Positions 25,492 to 33,160 of a stretch of 64,000 bases of DNA are shown piece by piece. A program made the translations under genes and the position numbers. This DNA comes from an uncultured Ruminococcus sp. (GTDB lineage Bacteria > Bacillota > Clostridia > Oscillospirales > Ruminococcaceae). The stretch covers positions 62,001-126,000 of the forward strand of contig CACWPL010000002.1 in the NCBI GenBank assembly GCA_902762785.1, read 5' to 3'. Numbering within the stretch: the stretch's first letter is position 1; each line of letters begins with the position of its first letter. Under the pieces are notes generated by a model that saw only the letters and a program-made list of their open reading frames with translations, had not been told where the DNA came from and made no database searches.

Positions 25492-28448
25492 GCGCCCTTC
25501 TCCTTGGAGGGCTTGCTCTGGCCGAAACGGTCGTATTTTTCGAGGATGGCCTGGCCGAGCAGGTCGACGGCCATGGGCACGCTGTCATCGTAATGATGCG
25601 CTTCATGCTGTGCGCCCTCGCTCGTAGGAAGATCTCGTATCTCGTCCGGGACCTTGAGCGGATCCGTTTTCAGCAGATCGAGTCTATGGGGGAGAAGGTT
25701 GAACAAGCGGATGAGGTAGTTGCGGTACTGCTCCTTCTTGGAGGAGAAGTTGTTTTTCTTCAGCTCCTTGAACTTGCCGCCATGGAAGCGCGGCCCGCTC
25801 ATGTATTCGCGCAGGACATACCACTGCATCCAGAAGGCACAGGGCAGCTCGGCGAGCGCAGGATCCTTGATCTTGCTGAGAGCGAAGCTGCCGCGCTTGC
25901 GGTAGCCGAACGCCACGCTCTCCGGGATGGTGAGATACTCGTTCTCATCGAGCTCGCAGTCGGTATAGAAATTGACGAACTGCCCGTCGATGATATCCTC
26001 GTAGAGCGCCGCTTTGGACTCGAGCTCCAGATAGGGACGGACCCTCTTGGCGAGCTCCATCCGGGCGGCCTTGTTGCTGTACTCGCCCAGGATGCTGCCG
26101 TCCGCGAGCTCGGCGACGTCGACGGTGAAGAAGCGGGGGAAGAAGTCGTGCTTGGTCGAACTGGCTGCCGTACAGGCACGGATGACGATCATCACCTCAC
26201 ACAGATAGTCGAGCGAAGTGAGCACCGCCCACCAGAGCTCGGCCTGACGGTCTCCCTCGATGCGGCGCATCGCCTGCTCATAGGTGTCGGTATTCGTGTC
26301 GGCGATGTCGACGCCGGAGCGCTCCTTCTGCTCCTCGAGCGAGCCGACCCGCTGGGACTTGGGCGCGAAGGAGCTGAGCTTGGCGTACACGCAGGCGGTC
26401 TTGTTCCTGGACGGATCGAGCGCGTTCTTGCGGTCGACCGAGGCCCTCATATAACGATGGTCATACTCCACGCGGAAATAGGCGATGAAACGGTACGGAC
26501 AGGACGGCGTGTACCCGGAGAAGCCCTTGAGCTCCGGTGCCCGGAACGTGTCCCCTTCGGGGAAGGGGGCGCCGGCGATCTTCGCCTGGGCGGCGGTCTG
26601 CACGGTCACGAACAGGTCGATGACCTCCGCGATGCCCTGCTCGCTGGCGGGGTCGTAGAAGCAGGCGTTCGTCTTGTCGTAGTAGCGCTCGAGCCCCTTG
26701 ACGTACTTGGTCATCGTGTCGATCAGGTCCGCACGGGCCTCGTCAAAGGACGGCATCCCGATGTTGTCGAGCATCGTCTCGAACTTCGAGTCCATCGAGA
26801 GATAGAGATGGCTCTCGTCGGCGTTCGGGTCGTTCCTGCGGCGGAGCTCCCTGCGGGCGATGAAGTAGGCGGTGATGAACTCGCCGCGGTAGGGCTCGAA
26901 TCGCTTGAACGCATCGCCGATGCAGGAGATCTTCTCGTCGGCATGGGGCGCATTGGGGTCGTCCGCGCGCATGAGGTGGTAGATCGCGTGGTGGCAGCGA
27001 TTCCGACAGATGACGTCCTCGGTCCGGCAGCTCAGGCGTGCGAGCGCGTTGATGGCCCAGTTGGCGTAGAACGTCCCCTTCTCCTCGAGCTGTGCGTAGC
27101 GCTCCCGGAGCTGTGTCTGCTGCTGGGGGAACCGCGCGGCGTTCTTCCAGAAGCGCGTGCGGAGGGCGCGGGAGAGGTCCTTCCAGAAGGTATCGTCGTC
27201 GCTCCCGGCGGCATCGGCGGAGAGCGCCTTGGCGGACAGGAGACCGTCCTGCATCTCGTCCTCCTCGGGCTCGGCCGGTGCGGGCTCGGGCGTCTCCGAG
27301 TCCAGATCCATCTGGTCGGAGGCCATGCTCTCGCCGTCATCGAAGGCATCGGGATCGAACGACGGGGCACTGTCGTCCTTGTCCTGCTTGGTCTCTTGAT
27401 AGGAATAGGAGACGCTGCTGATCTTGGCGAGCCGCTCCAGGAACGAGGGGTCCTCGCGCAGCACCTCGCGTCCCGTCAGCCGCTGGAGATACCAGAAGAT
27501 CTCCTCGCACTGTGCGAGAGACGCTTCCTCCGGCAGCGAGGCGGCATACTGCTGTAGGAGCGCTTCGTTGAGGTAGTCGGAGAAGGGCATCGGATCGGTG
27601 CCGGACGCATAGGCCTTGGCAAGGGCGGTGAAGTCGGCGGAGACGGTGCTGCTCGGAGCATCGGCATAGGTCTTGTAGCCGAAATACTTCTTGTCGATGC
27701 GCAGGGAGACGAGCGCGAGATAGAGGAACCATTCGGAGGGGCATCCCCGGCTCAGCCTGCTGCCGGCGGCCGCCGTCCTGCGGAACGCCGCACCGATCGC
27801 ATCGAGGCGGCCGTCGTCCTCGAACTGGGTGCGGGCGGTGTCATCATAGCGATGGCCGGTGTTCTTTTTGAGGAAGACGGGGAGAGACACATCGTCGGTG
27901 CTGCCGGCGTAGCGGTCGGCCATCTCCAGGAGATACGGCCGCAGCTGTGCCATTTTTTTCCCGGCATACATCCGGTAGCCGCTCACACCGTACTCGATCC
28001 GCAGCCACACGATCGCGAGGTACAGCGCTGTCTCACGAACGCACGCCGTGCGGGGCGTCTTCCCGGCAGAGACGGCAGCGCGGAACGTCTGCCCGATCGT
28101 CTCGAGGACCGCATCCTCCTCCTCGAGCCGCCAGGTGCTGCTGCGGCCGGCCAGCTCCTCGGCAAGGAAGGCAGAGAAGGACACCGGGGCGGTGTCGGCA
28201 GCGTAGACGACAGCGAGGGCACGAAGGGTCGGCAGGATGTGATCTGCCAGACTCCGTCCGCTGAGCGTGCCGTAGCCGGGACTCTGGGCCTTGATCCGGG
28301 ACTGGACGATCGTGAGATAGGCTTTCCAGTCGTCCGGCGCCTCGTTCTCGAGATCGAGGGAGGCAGAGCGGCGGAACGCTTCACCGATCTGGTCGAGCCG
28401 ACGGTCCTCGTCGCCGGACGCGGCGGAAGGTGTGGGTATCTTGGCCAT
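25488..28448 (-). CDS. Large protein of unknown family in the type III-D-like operon
   Basis: A 986-residue protein I do not recognise. Residues 16-98, 110-196 and 210-298 are three diverged repeats with the pattern L-x-x-IG-x-x-FRR, then YL-x-(I/V)-x-x-RI, GY-x-x-Y, YA-x-x-T and a closing F-x-x-(Y/F)L. Residues 352-415 are an acidic, proline-containing linker. Residues 476-552 hold EKISCIGDAFKRFEPYRGEF and AYFIARRELRRR, which recall sigma region 2 and echo the repeat motif IG-x-AF-(R/K)R. RNRCHH at 482-487 satisfies the HEPN pattern RxxxxH, but only once. The rest is mostly helical. It sits between the CARF-like and cas10-like genes and overlaps cas10 by 4 bases, so it is made with the effector. 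Candidate roles are an effector, a target or a scaffold. Confidence 0.7.
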   Translation of the reverse strand: MAKIPTPSAASGDEDRRLDQIGEAFRRSASLDLENEAPDDWKAYLTIVQSRIKAQSPGYGTLSGRSLADHILPTLRALAVVYAADTAPVSFSAFLAEELAGRSSTWRLEEEDAVLETIGQTFRAAVSAGKTPRTACVRETALYLAIVWLRIEYGVSGYRMYAGKKMAQLRPYLLEMADRYAGSTDDVSLPVFLKKNTGHRYDDTARTQFEDDGRLDAIGAAFRRTAAAGSRLSRGCPSEWFLYLALVSLRIDKKYFGYKTYADAPSSTVSADFTALAKAYASGTDPMPFSDYLNEALLQQYAASLPEEASLAQCEEIFWYLQRLTGREVLREDPSFLERLAKISSVSYSYQETKQDKDDSAPSFDPDAFDDGESMASDQMDLDSETPEPAPAEPEEDEMQDGLLSAKALSADAAGSDDDTFWKDLSRALRTRFWKNAARFPQQQTQLRERYAQLEEKGTFYANWAINALARLSCRTEDVICRNRCHHAIYHLMRADDPNAPHADEKISCIGDAFKRFEPYRGEFITAYFIARRELRRRNDPNADESHLYLSMDSKFETMLDNIGMPSFDEARADLIDTMTKYVKGLERYYDKTNACFYDPASEQGIAEVIDLFVTVQTAAQAKIAGAPFPEGDTFRAPELKGFSGYTPSCPYRFIAYFRVEYDHRYMRASVDRKNALDPSRNKTACVYAKLSSFAPKSQRVGSLEEQKERSGVDIADTNTDTYEQAMRRIEGDRQAELWWAVLTSLDYLCEVMIVIRACTAASSTKHDFFPRFFTVDVAELADGSILGEYSNKAARMELAKRVRPYLELESKAALYEDIIDGQFVNFYTDCELDENEYLTIPESVAFGYRKRGSFALSKIKDPALAELPCAFWMQWYVLREYMSGPRFHGGKFKELKKNNFSSKKEQYRNYLIRLFNLLPHRLDLLKTDPLKVPDEIRDLPTSEGAQHEAHHYDDSVPMAVDLLGQAILEKYDRFGQSKPSKEKGA

Positions 28449-28482
28449 GGGGAACTCTCCTTTGCGTTAGCTTAACAGTGCG

Positions 28483-29241
28483 TCATGCCTCGTCTATCGT
28501 GGATTCGATGAGGTCGAGCAGGGTGCCGATGGAACGGATGCTGAGGCCCTCGGCATGGTGGAGGGCATTGTCCAGATGGATGAGGTAGCTCAGGTCCTGG
28601 AGCTTTTGCCGCTCCGCGCCCGGGAGATACTGGGAATAGGTCACGGTCTTGACGACAGTGGTGTCCTGGACATTGTTGGCATAGCGGAAGATCATCTGCA
28701 TGAGGACGGTGAGCACGCGGATGCCGAAAGAGACGTCGGCATAGACCTCGACGATGCCGCCTGCCTCGCCGGGGACCATGGCATCGAGCAGCGCACGCAT
28801 GAGGGCGATGCTGTTCGCGGGGGTCTCCTCGCGGGGCGCGAAGATGATCTCGAGGTCGTAGGCGGCGGTCTTGTCTGCGTTGCCCTTGCAGAAGAAGGAA
28901 TCGAGCTCCTTCATGAAGCGGACGAAGTTCTCCTGCGTATCGGCGGTCACGAGGCGGTCGGGGCGGACAGTGCCCTTCTCGTCGATGAACGGCGCGATCT
29001 GGGTCTCGTCGTTGGACACGGCGTCCGCGTCCTCGGTGGTGACGATCAGCGAGATCCCGACCCGCTCCCCCGGCGCGACGGCATTGTAGAGGGGCAGCAT
29101 GATGGGGGAGATGACGCCCCGATCGCTGCCGTCAGCGGCCTTCGGCTGGGCGAGCGCGGGGTCCTCACTGGTATTGATGAACAGCTTTGCCTTGAGCTTA
29201 TCGGGGGTGTTCGTGGAGATGCTGGCGATGAAACGCTTCAT
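28483..29241 (-). CDS. CARF-like protein (TM1812/Csx2-type), no effector domain
   Basis: A 252-residue protein, first gene of the operon. Residues 165-204 (EVYADVSFGIRVLTVLMQMI, then VVKTVTYSQ) fit the TM1812/Csx2 CARF pattern of an acidic strand, a D-x-THGFR-like turn (here ADVSFGIR), a long hydrophobic helix and a strand ending in a Tyr. The next segment KLQDLSYLIHLDNALHHAEG matches the DLT-x-x-x-x-LxxW-x-x-A stretch after CARF in that family. The chain ends there, so no HEPN or nuclease domain follows. It may sense cyclic oligoadenylate for a partner or degrade it. The start is ATG 29241 behind GGAAAGGAA; the frame opens upstream without a ribosome site. Confidence 0.55.
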   Translation of the reverse strand: MKRFIASISTNTPDKLKAKLFINTSEDPALAQPKAADGSDRGVISPIMLPLYNAVAPGERVGISLIVTTEDADAVSNDETQIAPFIDEKGTVRPDRLVTADTQENFVRFMKELDSFFCKGNADKTAAYDLEIIFAPREETPANSIALMRALLDAMVPGEAGGIVEVYADVSFGIRVLTVLMQMIFRYANNVQDTTVVKTVTYSQYLPGAERQKLQDLSYLIHLDNALHHAEGLSIRSIGTLLDLIESTIDEA

Positions 29242-29316
29242 GATCGTTGTTCCTTTCCGGCACATGTGCCTGTGGCCGCAGTCGCGCGGCGTGTGGTCGT
29301 GAGACCATTCGATATT

Positions 29317-29345
29317 ATTATACACGATTTGTGCGGATCTGTCAA
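29317..29345 (-). promoter_or_regulatory. Consensus promoter of the type III-D-like operon
   Basis: On the minus strand TTGACA (29345-29340) and TATAAT (29322-29317) are exactly 17 bases apart. The predicted leader is about 70 bases. A perfect sigma-70 promoter suggests constitutive or repressor-controlled expression. Confidence 0.92.
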
Positions 29346-29566
29346 TACACCTGACGAATCGGGAGACGGATCGTGCATATCGGCAGATCTTATCGCACGG
29401 GTCAGGAGGACAGCAGCGTCTCCACACGGCGCTCGTCCGTGCTGCGGTTCGTCCTGGCTCGACCGAAGATGCGGCGCCGTCTGCCGGCGTTCGATCTGGC
29501 GCGAAAAAAGAGTGGACGGTCAGACAAAACATCTTCATTTTGTCCACCGATTCTGCGTTTTGTGGG

Positions 29567-29596
29567 TTGATGAAATATGAAATATCTGTTAAAATA
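29567..29596 (+). promoter_or_regulatory. Plus-strand promoter candidate upstream of an untranslated region
   Basis: TTGATG (29567-29572) and TAAAAT (29591-29596) are separated by 18 bases, and the surroundings are AT-rich, unlike the rest of this GC-rich region. Confidence 0.5.
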
Positions 29597-29602
29597 GAGA
29601 TA

Positions 29603-30078
29603 CAGTCAAGGAAGGATAGAGCAGACAAAAGCTCCCCAGACCTCCATGACGACCCCGAAACTGCGCCGCTTTTCTAAGCCGCGCGGTGTACCGCGCGAAT
29701 AGGTGCGTGCCGGAGAGCGTAAACGATTTCGTGACGCGAGCAGGCGGTCTCTGAGAGATGAGACGTTCGGGAGGAAAAAAACAATATTTGCTTTTACCAA
29801 AATCATCTTCTGTTTCTCGCCCGAAGCTGTGCCCTTCCTCCTCCAATATAGGAAGGGTATGGCAGACGGCAAGACCGCCCGCAGATCTTGACGCGGCCGC
29901 CGAGAAGATCATTTTGCTGATATCACCTCAAACAGTGCCGGGTGCCAAGAAGTACGCATTGCACCTGCTTGTAGGGCAGGATACCCGGCGACTGTACGAG
30001 GCTCATTACTTCGCTTTTCTTCATAATACCCTTTCTATGCTGGGTCGGATGGATCTCCATCCGACCGATTTTTTTCCT
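29603..30078 (+). ncRNA. Candidate untranslated RNA between the CRISPR-type operon and the WYL gene
   Basis: About 475 bases run from a promoter-like sequence to a strong terminator. Open frames here lack ribosome sites and protein-like composition. Several hairpins are visible: AAGCCGCGCGG with CCGCGCG near 29678, and a long stem from GCCGGGT (about 29939) to ACCCGGC (about 29985) holding CCTGC-N6-GCAGG inside. It does not match tmRNA, RNase P RNA or SRP RNA as far as I can see. It could be a small RNA, a long leader or a relic. Confidence 0.35.
30043..30078 (+). terminator. Terminator of the candidate untranslated unit
   Basis: GGTCGGATG and CATCCGACC form a 9-bp stem with a short loop, followed by GATTTTTTTCC. 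Confidence 0.9.
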
Positions 30079-30091
30079 TTTATCAGGTACT

Positions 30092-30123
30092 GCCGCTCCC
30101 CCGCCCGGGAGCGGCATTTTTCG
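30092..30123 (+). terminator. Second terminator upstream of the WYL gene
   Basis: GCCGCTCCC and GGGAGCGGC form a 9-bp stem, followed by ATTTTTCG. Together with the terminator just upstream it insulates the WYL promoter. Confidence 0.82.
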
Positions 30124-30132
30124 TCATCCCCC

Positions 30133-30161
30133 TTGACGATCGGGCGGGGACGTGCTATAAT
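30133..30161 (+). promoter_or_regulatory. Promoter of the WYL regulator gene
   Basis: TTGACG (30133-30138) and TATAAT (30156-30161) are 17 bases apart. Confidence 0.88.
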
Positions 30162-30172
30162 AGTCCTAACGA

Positions 30173-30192
30173 ATGTCCCACATAAGGGACAT
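30173..30192 (+). promoter_or_regulatory. Perfect palindrome (operator candidate) in the WYL leader
   Basis: ATGTCCC and GGGACAT are perfect 7-base arms separated by six bases. They begin about five bases after the predicted transcription start and end before the GGAGGG ribosome site. A repressor bound here would block transcription; autoregulation by the WYL protein is the simplest reading but is inferred. No copy is visible at the CRISPR-type promoter. Confidence 0.55.
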
Positions 30193-30211
30193 ATCATAAG
30201 GAGGGACCACC

Positions 30212-31234
30212 ATGGCAGACGAACAGAAGGACAGCATCCAGGCCGAGAAGACGGCCGACCCCCGCCTCAAGATCATGTATCTCTACCAGATCCTCATGAC
30301 CGAGACGGACGAGGACCACATCCTCACCATGCCCCAGATCATCGCAAAGCTCGAGGAACGCGGCATCAAGGCCTCGCGCAAGGCGCTCTATCAGGACATC
30401 AAGGCGCTCCAGCAGTTCGGCGTCGACATCGACGGCGGGCGCGGGGCGAATTCCGGCTACCGCGTGCTGAGCCGCGACTTTCAGCTCCCCGAGCTCAAGC
30501 TCCTCGCGGACGCCGTCAGCGCGGCACGGTTCCTCACGAAGAAGAAATCCGAGGAGCTGCTCGCCAAGATCGGCACGCTCGCGAGCGTCCACGAGGCCAA
30601 GGACCTGCGCCGTATCCACGTCAGCGAGAGCTACAAGGGCTTCAATGAGCGCATCTACCTGAGCATGGACGAGATCTCCCGCGCCATCTCCGCGGGGCGG
30701 CAGATCACCTTCAAGTATTTCCGCTACGACCGCCACAAAAAGAAGGACTATGGCGACGGCGAACGCGTCTGCTCGCCCATCGCCCTGACCTGGAGCGAGG
30801 AGCGCTACTATCTGGTCGCCTACTACGAGAAGTACCACGAGATCGCCAATTTCCGCGTCGACCGCATGGAGAACGTCCGCATGCGCGAGGAGAAGGCGGT
30901 CGAACCGCCCAAGGGCTTCAAGCTCGCGCGGTACCTCAGCGAGTCCTTCTCGATGTTCAGCGGCGCGACCACCGAGGTCACGCTCCGCTTCACCAATGAC
31001 CTCGTGAACGCCGTCATCGACCGCTTCGGGACGGATGTCCCCATCCTGCCCGAGGGGGAGGGACATTTCAACATCCATGTCCACGTCAAGGCCGAAAAGC
31101 CCTTCTTCGGGTGGATCTTCGGCTTCGGCGGCAATGCTGAGATCATCTCCCCGCCCATCGTGCGGGAGACCTACCGCGATACCCTTGCCGAGGTGCTCGC
31201 GCTCCACCAGGGCGAGCCGGAGAGCATGATATGA
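30212..31234 (+). CDS. WYL domain transcriptional regulator (HTH-WYL-WCX)
   Basis: A 340-residue regulator. An N-terminal winged helix (about residues 22-85; MPQIIAKLEERGIKASRKAL, then YQDIKALQQFGVDI) precedes a WYL ligand-binding domain (about 145-230; EISRAISAGRQITFKYF, SPIALTWSEERYYLVAYYEK, FRVDRMENV) and a C-terminal WCX-like segment. WYL domains can sense nucleic acid or nucleotide ligands and often regulate defence loci. This one points away from the CRISPR-type operon and has its own promoter and palindrome, so a regulatory link is possible but not shown. It overlaps the next gene by 4 bases. Confidence 0.9.
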   Translation: MADEQKDSIQAEKTADPRLKIMYLYQILMTETDEDHILTMPQIIAKLEERGIKASRKALYQDIKALQQFGVDIDGGRGANSGYRVLSRDFQLPELKLLADAVSAARFLTKKKSEELLAKIGTLASVHEAKDLRRIHVSESYKGFNERIYLSMDEISRAISAGRQITFKYFRYDRHKKKDYGDGERVCSPIALTWSEERYYLVAYYEKYHEIANFRVDRMENVRMREEKAVEPPKGFKLARYLSESFSMFSGATTEVTLRFTNDLVNAVIDRFGTDVPILPEGEGHFNIHVHVKAEKPFFGWIFGFGGNAEIISPPIVRETYRDTLAEVLALHQGEPESMI

Positions 31235-31611
31235 CGCTGCACGGCCTTTTGCACGCCGTCTCCGCCATCCTCACGCCGGAGGACGACGCCTTCTTCACCT
31301 ATGCGCTGCACACCTTCGACGATGACGGCAGCTTCCTGCGCACGCGCTGGTGCTGGTGGGAGGACCGTCCGCTCGCGGATATGGCCCTGCCCTGGGAGAT
31401 CCGCACCGTCCTCCTCACGGCGCGCGCGCCCATCGTCCCGGAGGATCTGCGCGCCCGTCCCCGGACGCGTGCCAAGCTCCAGCTCCACTATGGGATGACG
31501 GACGCCACCCTCGCCGATTCGGACTGGGACGTGGCGCTGGGGTATCCGTATGTGTACCTCATCGACCTTGCCGCGGGGCGCTATACCGTGACATTTCGGG
31601 AGCGAATGTGA
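31231..31611 (+). CDS. Protein of unknown function co-transcribed with the WYL regulator
   Basis: A 126-residue soluble protein rich in Trp, Arg and Asp. Its ATG overlaps the WYL stop (ATGA), so translation is coupled. No family or catalytic motif is recognised. It could be a partner of the regulator. Confidence 0.55.
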   Translation: MTLHGLLHAVSAILTPEDDAFFTYALHTFDDDGSFLRTRWCWWEDRPLADMALPWEIRTVLLTARAPIVPEDLRARPRTRAKLQLHYGMTDATLADSDWDVALGYPYVYLIDLAAGRYTVTFRERM

Positions 31612-31767
31612 CGGCCGGCCTGCCGTCTGGATATTTTTTAGGGTACTTCAGATTATTTTAAGCTGCTTGCCGTATACTGGTCTCATAGACCCGGGCGAGA
31701 GACAGGAGGGCGGAGCAGCTCCGCCAAAAAATACGAGGCCACACGGCCTGTCAAGGGGGAATCCCAA

Positions 31768-33114
31768 ATGAAAAGAGAACTTCGGATCATGGCAGCGGCC
31801 ACGGCAGCAGCGGCGATGCTGGCTGCGCTCCCGGCGCTCCCGCTCGCAGCGGCGCTCACGGGCGACGTGGACGGGGACGGCGCGGTCGGCGTGACGGACG
31901 TCATCGCGCTGAACAAGTATCTCCTCGGCGTCGGCACGCTGACGGCGGCGGAGAATGCGGATGTCTATGCAGACGGCACGGTCGACGTGCTCGACCTTGG
32001 GATGCTCAAGCGCCTCGTGACGGCAGAGACGGCTGCGCCGGTCTATATCCATATGAACGACACCGGCATCGTCATCGAGGGCGATGATGCGTCTGTCGTC
32101 AAGGCGGACGGCCTGACCGCGACGATCACGGCCTCCGGCATCTACTACATCGACGGCACCGTCACGGACGGTCAGATCATCGTCTCGACCGCGGCGGCCG
32201 ACATCGAGGATGTCGAGCTCGTCCTGGACGGCGTGACGTTCACGAACAGCACCCGTCAGGCCATCTACACCACCGACACGAACGGCAGCGACAAGACCAA
32301 GCTGACCCTCCTCGGGGACAACGTCATCACCGACGTCTCCACGACGGCCTATACCACGGGCGCCGCGGCGGTCTACACGAACAACAAGCTCACCGTCGCC
32401 CGCAGCTCCACCGGCACGCTGACGATCAGCAGCTATATGAACGACGGCATCCACAGCGAGAAGAAGCTGAGCCTCAACGGCGGCACGATCACCATCGACA
32501 CCGACACCGCCCCAGCGGACGGCTCTGTGATCCCGTCGGCGGACGGCATCACGTCCGATAAGGCCATCGAGATCGAGGGCGGCGCGCTGGATCTGGACAC
32601 CTCCGGCGACGGCATCAAGACCGACAGCACCGTGACCGTCACGGACGGCACCGTGTCGATCAAGGCCGGCAACGATGCCCTCCAGGCGGGCACGTCCATC
32701 GCCGTGAGCGGCGGCTATGTGACCGCCAGCGGTGACCGCGGCCTGCGCCTCACGGGCGATGCGGCCGGGAACGCGGGGAGCCTCGCGATCACTGGCGGCA
32801 CGCTGATCGCCACGGCCACGGACTACCAGTTCGACGGCAATGAGGCGGTCGACACCTCCCTGACCACGCAGGCGGCCATGGCCTTCGACCTGGCAGCGGA
32901 GTGGAAAAAAGCGAGCCTCATCGGCATCGGCGGCACGGACTATGCGTCCCGCAAGAAATATGACTATGTCCTGATCTCGTCCCCGGCCATCGCTTCGGAC
33001 GGCAGCTATGCCGTCACGATCGGCGGTGCGGCGGCGTCCCACGAGGGCGGCGACGTGTTCCAGAACACGGGCGCGGTCACCTATTACAAGACCGTCACCG
33101 CCGCAGCGCAGTGA
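31768..33114 (+). CDS. Exported dockerin protein with Cthe_2159-like carbohydrate-binding domain
   Basis: A 448-residue secreted protein. A signal peptide (about 1-29, ending ALPLAAA) is followed directly by a type I dockerin (about 30-88; GDVDGDGAVGVTDVIALNKY, then YADGTVDVLDLGMLKRL). A long beta-helix-like domain follows, with repeating segments such as DDASVVKADGLTATITASGI, LVLDGVTFTNSTRQAIYT, SYMNDGIHSEKKLSLNGG and TSGDGIKTDSTVTVTDG. The latter resembles the Cthe_2159 carbohydrate-binding family (DUF4353). The dockerin is N-terminal, a less common place. The second calcium loop has Tyr where Asn or Asp is usual. It would attach to a cohesin on a cell-surface scaffold. Confidence 0.85.
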   Translation: MKRELRIMAAATAAAAMLAALPALPLAAALTGDVDGDGAVGVTDVIALNKYLLGVGTLTAAENADVYADGTVDVLDLGMLKRLVTAETAAPVYIHMNDTGIVIEGDDASVVKADGLTATITASGIYYIDGTVTDGQIIVSTAAADIEDVELVLDGVTFTNSTRQAIYTTDTNGSDKTKLTLLGDNVITDVSTTAYTTGAAAVYTNNKLTVARSSTGTLTISSYMNDGIHSEKKLSLNGGTITIDTDTAPADGSVIPSADGITSDKAIEIEGGALDLDTSGDGIKTDSTVTVTDGTVSIKAGNDALQAGTSIAVSGGYVTASGDRGLRLTGDAAGNAGSLAITGGTLIATATDYQFDGNEAVDTSLTTQAAMAFDLAAEWKKASLIGIGGTDYASRKKYDYVLISSPAIASDGSYAVTIGGAAASHEGGDVFQNTGAVTYYKTVTAAAQ

Positions 33115-33160
33115 CCTGAAAGAGCCTTCTTCATCTAAATGATTCCTTATCCATACAGCT

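Noticed and set aside
27092-28475. Plus-strand frames inside the 986-residue gene
   Set aside because: No ribosome sites, biased composition, and the minus-strand protein shows internal repeats, which supports it as the real gene.
29603-30078. tmRNA, RNase P RNA or 6S RNA in the untranslated stretch
   Set aside because: None of the conserved landmarks I know for these RNAs could be found (tRNA-like end of tmRNA, conserved P4 of RNase P RNA), and the hairpins do not give the long single rod of 6S RNA.
25488-30211. Cas13d (type VI-D) effector, suggested by a ~990-residue protein close to a WYL regulator in a Ruminococcus-like genome
   Set aside because: Only one RxxxxH motif is present, not the two HEPN motifs of Cas13. 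There is no adjacent array, and the WYL gene has an N-terminal winged helix and faces away. The neighbours are RAMP and Cas10-like genes.
29242-30211. A CRISPR array upstream of the type III-like operon
   Set aside because: I found no 25-40 base unit repeated at regular spacing on either strand.
19385-31611. Mobile-element origin of the CRISPR-type region
   Set aside because: No integrase, transposase, terminal inverted repeat or tRNA-adjacent duplication was seen, and base composition is similar to the neighbouring genes, so transfer cannot be claimed from this window.
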